DNA from: Arachidicoccus sp. BS20
Lineage (GTDB): Bacteria; Bacteroidota; Bacteroidia; Chitinophagales; Chitinophagaceae
DNA: 64,000 bases
Direction: 5' to 3'
Assembly: GCF_001659705.1 (NCBI RefSeq)
Contig: NZ_CP015971.1
Span: 2,107,029 to 2,171,028 of the forward strand
The position numbers and the translations under genes are program-made. Position 1 is the first letter of the stretch. Every line of letters begins with the position of its first letter. The notes under the pieces are model-generated. The model was not told where the DNA came from. It saw only the letters and a program-made list of their open reading frames with translations, and searched no databases. Shown piece by piece: positions 16,886 to 24,574 of the stretch.

Positions 16886-17753
16886 CCGCCGATGCCTTAA
16901 GCGATGGTCGTATCAAAGGATTAGGTAATTCAAAATGCTCCAAGTTTGCTGCACACATTGAACATTCAGCAATCTCTTCTTCGCTGGTAAAAGCTACTAA
17001 TTCTTGCTTTGTACAATCAGGTGGCAACGCTTTATAATTAAGATAATTAATCCATTTTTCCGAAAGCTTAAATTTTTCATCCTGCATTCGTAAATAAGCC
17101 AGTGGCGGACATTTCCACAACTTCCCTTCAAACAATTGCGTACAATATTTGGCAAAGCATCCTTCCCAACTTGCCCTTGGATTGTTATCTTCAAAAGGTT
17201 GCATATTCGGACCATAACCTTTATACCTTCTTGTCCAATATTTAGCAGAAGGGCGTACCTCAATGTCCAGTTTGTATTTCTTTTTCCAATCTTCAGCAAG
17301 GGCAAGATTGGGCGTTATTTTTTCGGTATATGCCTCACTACTATGATGTACTGAAATCGACAAAATTACATTGCCGACCTCTTTCAGAACTTTTGGCAAA
17401 TCGGGATGACGATGAAGCAGAAAGCCATTTGTAACCAAAAGAATTTTCGAATACTTCCATTTTCTTCTTGTCAAGCGAATGATGTCTAATAATTGTGGAT
17501 TAATTGTGGGCTCTCCTCCTAAAAGCGAAAATTGCTTTGGAGCAACTTTGTCATTCCAAAGGCTCATCCATTCATCGGCTTCCTCTAACGTAACACTTCC
17601 TTTTAAATTATGATTGGAATAGTGTGAACAACTTTCACACGCAAGATTACAGGCATGACTTACATGAAGCTCCAAATTTCTCAGTGAGACAAGCGACCTG
17701 TCGCGAAGATAAAAGTTGTAATTATGCCGCTTCAGTTTATCAATTATATACAT
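16875..17753 (-). CDS. Radical SAM protein with a SPASM/twitch-like C-terminal region
   Basis: A 292-residue radical S-adenosylmethionine enzyme. The 4Fe-4S motif is CNLACESC (CxxxCxxC) near residue 38, followed by LLGGEPTINP, the SAM-binding GGE motif. The C-terminal third has further cysteines: CFAKYC with a downstream KCPP, and a final ECSMC, as expected for an auxiliary-cluster domain. The substrate is unknown. It is the last gene of a minus-strand set with the FemAB-like gene (29 bases upstream) and the M1-like gene, which lie beyond an initiating sugar transferase; a role in modifying a cell-surface molecule is inference. Confidence 0.85.
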   Translation of the reverse strand: MYIIDKLKRHNYNFYLRDRSLVSLRNLELHVSHACNLACESCSHYSNHNLKGSVTLEEADEWMSLWNDKVAPKQFSLLGGEPTINPQLLDIIRLTRRKWKYSKILLVTNGFLLHRHPDLPKVLKEVGNVILSISVHHSSEAYTEKITPNLALAEDWKKKYKLDIEVRPSAKYWTRRYKGYGPNMQPFEDNNPRASWEGCFAKYCTQLFEGKLWKCPPLAYLRMQDEKFKLSEKWINYLNYKALPPDCTKQELVAFTSEEEIAECSMCAANLEHFELPNPLIRPSLKASAVNS

Positions 17754-17782
17754 CAGTAGTTTATTTCTGTTACAAAGTAAAG

Positions 17783-18688
17783 TTAAATGAATCTCTTCAA
17801 AATGCTGAAAAATGGATGCCTCGCATATTTATATATAAAATAAGTTTCTTCATTTGATGAGAATTTGCTATTAAAAGTTTTAATACCAGACATATCTGAC
17901 CCTTGAAAATCAAATATCAGGTTTGTTCCAGAATATTCATTAAGAACGCTATCTATTAAAAGCGGCATGGAACAAAGTTTTCGTCCGATTTCAGAAGTTA
18001 TCAAAAGTGTATTATATATTCTTTTCTCATCTTTCATAAATAACGCTATTGATAATATTTTATTCGACTCATCTACTACTTTTCTGATAAAATAATATTG
18101 AAAATTACTTTCAGCACTAACCAATTCTAACAATGCAGCAATTTTGTCGTTTTTATAGTAATCGCCCAAATCATTCGTATTCTCCGCCAACATTCGTTTA
18201 ATATCTTCTACAATGCCATCCGAAACTCTTAAATTATTTTTAATAGCTTTCTTGATATTTCTTTTCAATGAATCCTTGTATTTATCATAAACACTCTGGT
18301 ATCCGTTGTTCAATAACAAAAACTGGTTGGTTCGTCTCACATTCAAAAAACAATACCCATTTTTAAAATTAAAGGCCACATCGCCACACCACGCAAATGA
18401 GCGAATATATTTGAGCAATATTTCTTCTGGAATAGCGACTATCCCTATAACACCTAATTGTTGAATAAACGATACACCGCAAAAATATTTCACACCAAAT
18501 TTCCGTTTCCAAACAAAAGGCATTACCGTTTCATAATCATTTACCACTAAACCATCCCAATGCTCCGTCATTGCATCCAAATAAAAAGAGCGTGCATAAA
18601 TTAATCCGTTCTCGTTGCGCACAACACACGCATCCCATTTGTCTTTGTCAATGTCTTTGGACGATAATATTTTAATGGAAATACTCAT
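17783..18688 (-). CDS. FemAB/GNAT-like protein of unknown substrate
   Basis: A 301-residue protein with features of FemAB-type double-GNAT proteins: an N-terminal half with NGLIYARSFYLDAMTEHWDG and VMPFVWKRKFGVKY, a central DSLKRNIKKAIKNN basic helix, and a C-terminal LIFDFQGSDMSGIKTFNSKF, typical of the last strand-loop of the fold. Relatives transfer amino acids or acyl groups to peptidoglycan or surface polysaccharides, but the substrate cannot be read here. Its start directly abuts the stop of the M1-like gene, so the two are surely co-transcribed. Confidence 0.7.
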   Translation of the reverse strand: MSISIKILSSKDIDKDKWDACVVRNENGLIYARSFYLDAMTEHWDGLVVNDYETVMPFVWKRKFGVKYFCGVSFIQQLGVIGIVAIPEEILLKYIRSFAWCGDVAFNFKNGYCFLNVRRTNQFLLLNNGYQSVYDKYKDSLKRNIKKAIKNNLRVSDGIVEDIKRMLAENTNDLGDYYKNDKIAALLELVSAESNFQYYFIRKVVDESNKILSIALFMKDEKRIYNTLLITSEIGRKLCSMPLLIDSVLNEYSGTNLIFDFQGSDMSGIKTFNSKFSSNEETYFIYKYARHPFFSILKRFI

Positions 18689-20839
18689 CTACAAAGGCAA
18701 TATTTTATTCAACACTTTCGGTTTTAATTTTTCTAAGTCAATAGAAAAGCTGATGGTATGTACGAAACGCTTCGTAGGAAATGCACTCTTGTAATTATCA
18801 CGATATACTTTACTATACAACAGAGGAAAATAAACCGTAACCGCATCGTGCAAAACAGAAACCTGCAAACCCGCATCGTACAAATATTTGCCCGACTGGG
18901 GATTGTCATTCCATGCTTCGGAATACGTACCTGCATCGAAGAATACACGCAACGGAACTTTAAACGGCAACACCGAAAACGGATTTATTTTATCGGGAAC
19001 ATCGGCAGTAAAATTCAACGCGCCAATCCAATTGTCCGACACGCCAATTGACGGTTCAACCAAAGGCGAAGCTACTTTGAAAAAGCCATCACCTTGCATA
19101 ATTTGCTGACTCATCCAACCTGTTTGTTCATTGCGCCCGATGAAATAATTGCTGTACGAAAAATCCTGCGAACCGTTGCGCCCGCTTAACGTTAAAAAGT
19201 ACGGACTAAGATTATAGTTGTCCAATCCGTATTGCGAATTGGAATTTAAGTAAATGAATTTTCCTGCAAATAATCTTACATTCAAACCTTTTCCCGAAGC
19301 ATCATAATTGAGAAAATAATTTCCTGTAAAACCCAATCTTAAAAAATCTTTATCGCCGTCGATTTTAAAATTCATGCTGTAAGGATACAAAGCTCTGTCA
19401 TCTTTCAGCGTCGTCTGAAACTCAACAATAGTCTTGGTTTCAGCAGATTTTGAAACGGTGTAAGTCGAATCATTTATTTGCGGATAAGTAAAATAATCTT
19501 GCTTCAACACAAAAGCTCTCAACAAAAAATTCCATTTTTTATACGGCGCATTTTCCCTGTAATATTTTGTATAACCGATGGATGGAACAAATTTATTCAC
19601 TTGCAAAAACACAGGTTCAACGGTATTCAAGCTTAAATCATTCATAGAAAATCTTTCGCCGCTAACGGAAAAACGCCACCAAGCATTTGGCTTCCAAATA
19701 TTGTATTCCAAGCGACCAACACCCGCAAGTGTTTTACTGTTGGTCGCATACATGGGCGCGAGTAAAAAATTAAATTTATTCAACGGCAACTGATAATTGT
19801 GCACCATAATGCCGAGCATGGCTTTGTCATAATTATTATAACCAACCGACGGCAAAAACGACAAATAATGATACTTATCCGTTTCTTTCAAATTGAACAG
19901 GAATGCAGGTTTCAGCGATTTGTGTAGAGGTGTATCAATGCCGTTTATTTTTTGATTGATTAAGTGTTGAGTTGTTCCAACGCCATTAGGTTTCTTATTT
20001 TTAAAAAATCTCGGAATAAGTTTGTCAAAATTTGTTGGCGGGAAATAATCTAATTGAACGACTTCTCCAGCATTTTCAGGAGTAAGAAATTCAAAGTCTT
20101 GTGCATTGCTTGAATAATAATTTATTGTAGTCTTATTATCTCCTTTGTCGGTACTAATAATGTTTAAAGGAGCAGTATAATATATTGTTCCTTCTTCATT
20201 TTTTGTTGCAAAAGCAATATAGTCTTTTACACTTGTGGTAATTCGTACATTATAGCTTGCATTATTACTTTTTACAGAATAATAATTAATATAAGACTTC
20301 AAACTCCAATCATTATTGTCATGATATGCAACTTCTGGATACCAATGAGAAAGATAAATACTATCTCCATCATTATATCCAAATCCCGAAAAATCATACG
20401 GCAATTTTACAAAAAACGGCGTGGTTATTTCCGCTGAATCGCCGGGCTGCAAAGGGTTTGAGAGAAATACTTTCATTACATCATTTTTTGAAGAGTCAAA
20501 TTCAGTTTTCAGTTCAACATCATTTTCTTTAAAGTCTAGTTGATTGATATAACCTCGTTGTTCGTTTTTTGCAAAGTAAAAACGCATATCATTTTGTTTT
20601 AATAAATATTCGCTGTAAGCCGTTTTATCATTGGCATAAGCATTAGGATATAATCTGAACCAAACAAAATTTTGCGGCTGCGAAGTATTGTTTTTATATA
20701 CAACTTTTTCAAAGGCGGTTATTGTTTTGGCAGTATCGTTCAGCGTGGCATAAATGTAATAATGCAACGCAGGCGTTTGCTTGCTTTGCGAAAAACAAAA
20801 ACAGGGAAACAATAAGGTGAGTAAAAAATTTTTCTTCAT
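18689..20839 (-). CDS. M1-aminopeptidase-like outer protein lacking the catalytic domain
   Basis: A 716-residue exported protein. The start at 20839 gives a signal peptide ending CFCFSQS; the in-frame extension upstream to 20971 is coded by repeat sequence. Residues 25-250 match the N-terminal beta domain of Bacteroidota M1 metallopeptidases (YYIYATLNDTAKTITAFE, VWFRLYPNAYAND, SHWYPEVAYHD). Residues from about 265 match the C-terminal beta-strand-rich region of the same proteins (FLFNLKETDKYHYLSFLP, YNNYDKAMLGIMVHN). The gluzincin domain that should lie between, with GxMEN-type and HExxH motifs, is absent: no HExxH occurs anywhere, and the reading frame passes through the junction near 20,090 intact. 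It should therefore be inactive as a peptidase, or a natural deletion, or an assembly collapse. Confidence 0.8.
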   Translation of the reverse strand: MKKNFLLTLLFPCFCFSQSKQTPALHYYIYATLNDTAKTITAFEKVVYKNNTSQPQNFVWFRLYPNAYANDKTAYSEYLLKQNDMRFYFAKNEQRGYINQLDFKENDVELKTEFDSSKNDVMKVFLSNPLQPGDSAEITTPFFVKLPYDFSGFGYNDGDSIYLSHWYPEVAYHDNNDWSLKSYINYYSVKSNNASYNVRITTSVKDYIAFATKNEEGTIYYTAPLNIISTDKGDNKTTINYYSSNAQDFEFLTPENAGEVVQLDYFPPTNFDKLIPRFFKNKKPNGVGTTQHLINQKINGIDTPLHKSLKPAFLFNLKETDKYHYLSFLPSVGYNNYDKAMLGIMVHNYQLPLNKFNFLLAPMYATNSKTLAGVGRLEYNIWKPNAWWRFSVSGERFSMNDLSLNTVEPVFLQVNKFVPSIGYTKYYRENAPYKKWNFLLRAFVLKQDYFTYPQINDSTYTVSKSAETKTIVEFQTTLKDDRALYPYSMNFKIDGDKDFLRLGFTGNYFLNYDASGKGLNVRLFAGKFIYLNSNSQYGLDNYNLSPYFLTLSGRNGSQDFSYSNYFIGRNEQTGWMSQQIMQGDGFFKVASPLVEPSIGVSDNWIGALNFTADVPDKINPFSVLPFKVPLRVFFDAGTYSEAWNDNPQSGKYLYDAGLQVSVLHDAVTVYFPLLYSKVYRDNYKSAFPTKRFVHTISFSIDLEKLKPKVLNKILPL

Positions 20840-20866
20840 TAAATAATATTCTAATTCTTTAAAGAG

Positions 20867-20886
20867 ATTCCCGCCTTCGCGGGAAT
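20867..20886. repeat. Short palindromic repeat ATTCCCGC-cttc-GCGGGAAT
   Basis: Two exact 8-base arms with a 4-base loop lie upstream of the M1-like gene. The sequence just after it, ACGTGCAAGCGTGTTCA (20888-20904), recurs with one change after the cruciform repeat at 41808-41895, so both belong to one family of dispersed elements. Confidence 0.6.
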
Positions 20887-20925
20887 AACGTGCAAGCGTG
20901 TTCAAATTTATTTTTACATATCCAA

Positions 20926-20975
20926 CAACTTCTCTGTGCCTCAAATCCTCTGCACGCTCTGTGTGAAACAACGGA
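20926..20975 (+). repeat. Copy A of the CTCTGTG-rich dispersed repeat
   Basis: Contains CTTCTCTGTGCCTC and CTCTGTGTGAAAC. Related copies are at 38140-38236 (opposite orientation) and 41936-41975. It fills the gap between the sugar transferase and the M1-like gene. Confidence 0.55.
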
Positions 20976-20978
20976 AAA

Positions 20979-22394
20979 TTACTTCCCTTTTCCCAATAAA
21001 ATAATTCTCAAAGAGTGCAACATTATTTTAAAATCAATCATCAGCGAAGCATTTTCTATATACATCAAGTCGTATTTCATCCGCTCTTCCAGTTCATCCA
21101 CATTTGACGCATAACCAAAACGCACCATTCCCCACGAAGTCAAGCCGGGCTTTACTTTCAACAAATACTTGTAATACGGATTATGTTCCGATATTTTATC
21201 GATAAAATATTTTCTTTCCGGTCGCGGACCTACGAAGCTCATATCGCCTTTGAGAATATTCCAGAATTGCGGCAGCTCGTCCAACCGCCAGCGACGCATA
21301 ATTTTTCCCCAACCCGTGATACGCGCATCATTTATGCCGGCGAGTTGCGGACCATTTTTTTCAGCATCCTTATACATAGACTGAAACTTATACATCGTAA
21401 AAGGCTTGCCTTTGTATCCTATTCTTTTTTGCTCATAAATAATTGTCCCTTTATTAGCAATCCAGGTACGAAACGCCACAAATAAAATCAGCGGACTTAA
21501 AATGATGATGGACAAAACAGCCGCAATCTTATCAAAAACCATTTTTATATCATATTGCCACCCGGGCATTATGTCGGTGTTAATGGAAATAAACGGTGCA
21601 TTCAACACATTCTCCGTGCGTACTGCACCTTTGATAATATCCAGGCTATCCGGTACAATTTTTATGAGAATATCTTTTTCACTCAGCCGGCTTACAAGCG
21701 ATTGCAATAAATATTGTTGTGAATCTTCCAGTGCAATAATTACTTGTTCTATCTTTTGTTCATCAATGATACTTTCCACATTTTCAACATATCCCACACA
21801 TTTCATTTCCTTAGACAATCTGGAAACAAAACGATGTTCTACGGAGATATATCCTGCGATTCTGTATCCTAATATCGTAAAATAATTTCTTAATTCGTCA
21901 TAAGCATTCATCACTTTTCCATTATTGCCGATAAAAACGGTTTTAAAATAAAAACGCCCGGCATATATAGATGATTTTGCCATACTCAACTGGATTAGCC
22001 TGAACGAATAAACAATAAAAAACTGCAGGCACCCATAAATAAAAAGCGCATTGAAATAATATGAATAAGTTCCAGCTTTTTTCAAAAAATAGCAGAAGAA
22101 AAGAAAAGAACACCCCATCAGACATTGGAAGAATGTCTTAACTAATTCATTAAAGCGGGATTTTTCATAAATGGAATCGCGGTATGAACCGGTAACAGCA
22201 AACAAAAAAATCCAGAAAAACGGTACGATTAAAAACAAGGTAATCAAATGCGTTGTTATGCCTTCGGCATAATCAAATTCAGTTCCTACTCTGAAATAAG
22301 TGAGCCAAAGCCATACGAGCACTACAGCAACATAATCTATCAATAAATAGGTTAGCTTCGATTTATTTTTCAGTAAGGTTACGTCTTCATTCAT
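20979..22394 (-). CDS. Polyprenyl-phosphate sugar phosphotransferase (exopolysaccharide initiation)
   Basis: A 471-residue inner-membrane enzyme that moves a sugar-1-phosphate from a nucleotide sugar to undecaprenyl phosphate, the first step of polysaccharide assembly. Four or five hydrophobic segments (about 15-130) and a CoA-binding-like domain (about 140-255) precede the catalytic bacterial sugar transferase domain (about 275-470). That domain shows YEQKRIGYKGKPFTMYKFQSM, RWRLDELPQFWNILKGDMS, FVGPRPE and KPGLTSWG, all catalytic-core motifs. The sugar cannot be told. No glycosyltransferase cluster follows; the downstream minus-strand genes are the M1-like, FemAB-like and radical SAM genes. 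Confidence 0.93.
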   Translation of the reverse strand: MNEDVTLLKNKSKLTYLLIDYVAVVLVWLWLTYFRVGTEFDYAEGITTHLITLFLIVPFFWIFLFAVTGSYRDSIYEKSRFNELVKTFFQCLMGCSFLFFCYFLKKAGTYSYYFNALFIYGCLQFFIVYSFRLIQLSMAKSSIYAGRFYFKTVFIGNNGKVMNAYDELRNYFTILGYRIAGYISVEHRFVSRLSKEMKCVGYVENVESIIDEQKIEQVIIALEDSQQYLLQSLVSRLSEKDILIKIVPDSLDIIKGAVRTENVLNAPFISINTDIMPGWQYDIKMVFDKIAAVLSIIILSPLILFVAFRTWIANKGTIIYEQKRIGYKGKPFTMYKFQSMYKDAEKNGPQLAGINDARITGWGKIMRRWRLDELPQFWNILKGDMSFVGPRPERKYFIDKISEHNPYYKYLLKVKPGLTSWGMVRFGYASNVDELEERMKYDLMYIENASLMIDFKIMLHSLRIILLGKGK

Positions 22395-22487
22395 GTTACC
22401 TAATGTAAAAGTGCATTAATGCACAGGGTTAATTTACATTAGATAAAACGTAAAAAAGCAGGAAAAATTACACAGGCAACGAAAAAA

Positions 22488-23474
22488 TTAATGAACACTC
22501 ACTACGCCGTTCTTGCCGATTGTGTCCAGAATTTTGTGCGCTACTTCCATTGCCAGATAACCATCAATTTCGCTCACGACCACAGGTTTATTGTCGATGA
22601 TTGAATATACGAAAGATTGCAATTCGTCTTTAATCGCGTTGGAATCTTTGACCACAGGATTTGCGATAGCAATGGTTTTCTTTTCGCCTTTCGGCGTATC
22701 AATATCAAAGCTGAAAGCGTCTTTGTCCGAGTCTTCTTTCATCTTGATAATTTCTGTTTTCTTCTCAAGAAAATCGATACCGATGTAAGCATCTTTCTGA
22801 AACAAACGCATCTTGCGCATCTTCTTCATGCTGATGCGACTCGCAGTAAGATTGGCAACACAACCGTTGTTAAATTCAATACGCACGTTCGCAATGTCGG
22901 GCGTGTCGGTCAATACACACACGCCACTTGCAGAGATGTGTTTCACATCGCTTTTTACAAGACTGAGAATAATATCCAAATCGTGAATCATCAAATCGAG
23001 TATCACGCTCACTTCTGTACCGCGCGGATTGAACTGCGCCAAACGATGCACTTCGATAAACATCGGGTTCAATTCAAAATTTTTCGCGGCAATATATGCA
23101 GGATTGAAACGCTCTACATGACCTACTTGTACTTTTACATTTGCTTCGCGAATCATAGCAATTAGCTTGCGCGCTTCGTCCAAAGTATGTGCCAAAGGCT
23201 TTTCCACAAACACGTGCCTGCCTTTTCGTATTGCCGCTTCGCACAGTTCAAAATGATGATTGGTAGGCGCTACAATGTCCGCCACATCGAGCTTTTCAAT
23301 CAACGCTTCAGGCGAAATAAATCTTTTCAGCTTATATTTTTGTTCCACATCTTTTGCCGTTGCATCGTCAGGTTCGTAAAAACCTACGAGTTCAACGCCT
23401 TCAATTTCTTTCCAGTTATTCAAATGAAACTTGCCCAAATGTCCCGTTCCAAATACGCCAACTTTTAATTTCAT
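22488..23474 (-). CDS. Gfo/Idh/MocA family oxidoreductase
   Basis: A 328-residue NAD(P)-dependent sugar or cyclitol dehydrogenase. It starts MKLKVGVFGTGHLGKFHLNN with the GxGxxG nucleotide fold, then VADIVAPTNHH, and VEKPLAHTLDEARKL, the EKP motif with the catalytic lysine near residue 92. The C-terminal domain includes RGTEVSVILDLMIHDLDII. The substrate is not known; the proximity to the sugar transferase suggests nucleotide-sugar or glycan metabolism, though a 93-base gap separates them. It is downstream of murI by 78 bases, which contain a repeat copy. Confidence 0.92.
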   Translation of the reverse strand: MKLKVGVFGTGHLGKFHLNNWKEIEGVELVGFYEPDDATAKDVEQKYKLKRFISPEALIEKLDVADIVAPTNHHFELCEAAIRKGRHVFVEKPLAHTLDEARKLIAMIREANVKVQVGHVERFNPAYIAAKNFELNPMFIEVHRLAQFNPRGTEVSVILDLMIHDLDIILSLVKSDVKHISASGVCVLTDTPDIANVRIEFNNGCVANLTASRISMKKMRKMRLFQKDAYIGIDFLEKKTEIIKMKEDSDKDAFSFDIDTPKGEKKTIAIANPVVKDSNAIKDELQSFVYSIIDNKPVVVSEIDGYLAMEVAHKILDTIGKNGVVSVH

Positions 23475-23530
23475 TATGCTATAAATTATTTCTGTTATTC
23501 GTTATCTGTTATCGGTTTTTTGTTCACCCG

Positions 23531-23565
23531 ATAATCCTTAAAATCTTTTCAATCATGGTTCAGAC
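23531..23565. repeat. Dispersed repeat that codes for the C-terminus of MurI (copy 1)
   Basis: ATAATCCTTAAAATC, then five variable bases, then AATCATGGTTCAGAC. It matches copy 2 (24540-24574) at 29 of 35 positions. The murI stop (23553-23555) and its last codons (Ser-Glu-Pro) lie inside it. Confidence 0.75.
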
Positions 23566-24386
23566 AAATGCACTTGCTTCGCTTTAAAAGGTTTGCCGTA
23601 AAAAATATTCGCCTGCTTTGTAAAGCCTTCTTCTTCGTCCGTTGTATAAAAATCAAGTGTTCCGTTTTTGGAAATTTTACTTTCCATTTCAGGATGACGA
23701 TACAAATAATCTTTCAGGCTTTCTGCAACAATACCGCCTTGCGAAATTACTTTTATACCGCTTGATATATTTTTCTCAATCCATTTTAATAATAAAGGAT
23801 AATGCGTGCAAGCCAATAAAATCGTATCAATGTCCGGCTCGGTTTGCAGCAATTCATCCAAATATTTTTTCACAAAAAAATCTGCGCCTTCGGTCGCATA
23901 TTCGCCATACTCAACCAATGGAACCCAAATGGGGCAAGCCTTTTGGACAACTTCCACATCGGGGAAAAATTTGTTGATTTCAATTTTATACGATTCCGAT
24001 TTTACAGTTCCGCTTGTTGCAAGTACGCCTATTTTTTTATTTGTAGAAAAATTTCCAATCACTTCGCTTGTCGGTCTTACAATTCCTAAAACACGTTTTT
24101 TATTATCAATTTTCGGTAAATCATTTTGCTGAATGGTGCGCAAAGCCTTTGCCGATGCGGTGTTGCACGCAAGCACAACAAGCGGACAACCTTGCTCGAA
24201 AAACCATTTCACGGCTTGCAAAGTGTATTCATAAACGGTTTCAAAGCTGCGTGTTCCGTAAGGCGCGCGCGCATTGTCGCCGAGATAAATATAATCGTAT
24301 TGCGGCAGTAGTTTTTTAATATCTTTCAATATCGTCAATCCGCCGTACCCCGAATCAAAAACGCCAATTGGTTGCTTTGCTTGCAT
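23553..24386 (-). CDS. murI: Glutamate racemase
   Basis: A 277-residue cytoplasmic enzyme that makes D-glutamate for peptidoglycan. All motifs are present: GVFDSGYGGLTIL near the N-terminus, YLGDNARAPYG, LACNTASAKAL with the first catalytic Cys, and LLACTHYPLLL with the second catalytic Cys. The C-terminus ends LSEP, coded by a dispersed repeat shared with the upstream RND gene. It stands alone as a transcription unit between repeat-filled gaps. Confidence 0.97.
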   Translation of the reverse strand: MQAKQPIGVFDSGYGGLTILKDIKKLLPQYDYIYLGDNARAPYGTRSFETVYEYTLQAVKWFFEQGCPLVVLACNTASAKALRTIQQNDLPKIDNKKRVLGIVRPTSEVIGNFSTNKKIGVLATSGTVKSESYKIEINKFFPDVEVVQKACPIWVPLVEYGEYATEGADFFVKKYLDELLQTEPDIDTILLACTHYPLLLKWIEKNISSGIKVISQGGIVAESLKDYLYRHPEMESKISKNGTLDFYTTDEEEGFTKQANIFYGKPFKAKQVHLSEP

Positions 24387-24539
24387 AATTTTTATTACAC
24401 GAATTTATCAAATTACACAAATTATTTTTAATAATTGAACACTGATTTTTTTATGATGATGACGATATTATTATGATTGAATATTTCATCTTAAATAATC
24501 TTAAAAACCATAAGAAATCCGCGTTCGTTTATTTTTCCT
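24387..24539. other. AT-rich intergenic gap with degraded repeats
   Basis: The gap upstream of murI contains the string ACGAATTTATCAAATTACACAAATT-like direct repeats (near 24402-24426) and AT-rich DNA. I see no clear gene or RNA. The murI promoter must be here but no good consensus was found. Confidence 0.4.
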
Positions 24540-24574
24540 ATAATCCTTAAAATCCCACAAATCACGGTTCAGAC
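24540..24574. repeat. Dispersed repeat that codes for the C-terminus of the RND exporter (copy 2)
   Basis: ATAATCCTTAAAATC, five variable bases, AATCACGGTTCAGAC. The RND stop codon (24562-24564) and its last three codons (Ser-Glu-Pro) are inside it, exactly as for murI in copy 1. Confidence 0.75.

Noticed and set aside
20839..20971. Upstream start of the M1-like gene (760 residues)
   Set aside because: The added 44 residues are coded by the dispersed repeats and would hide the signal peptide.
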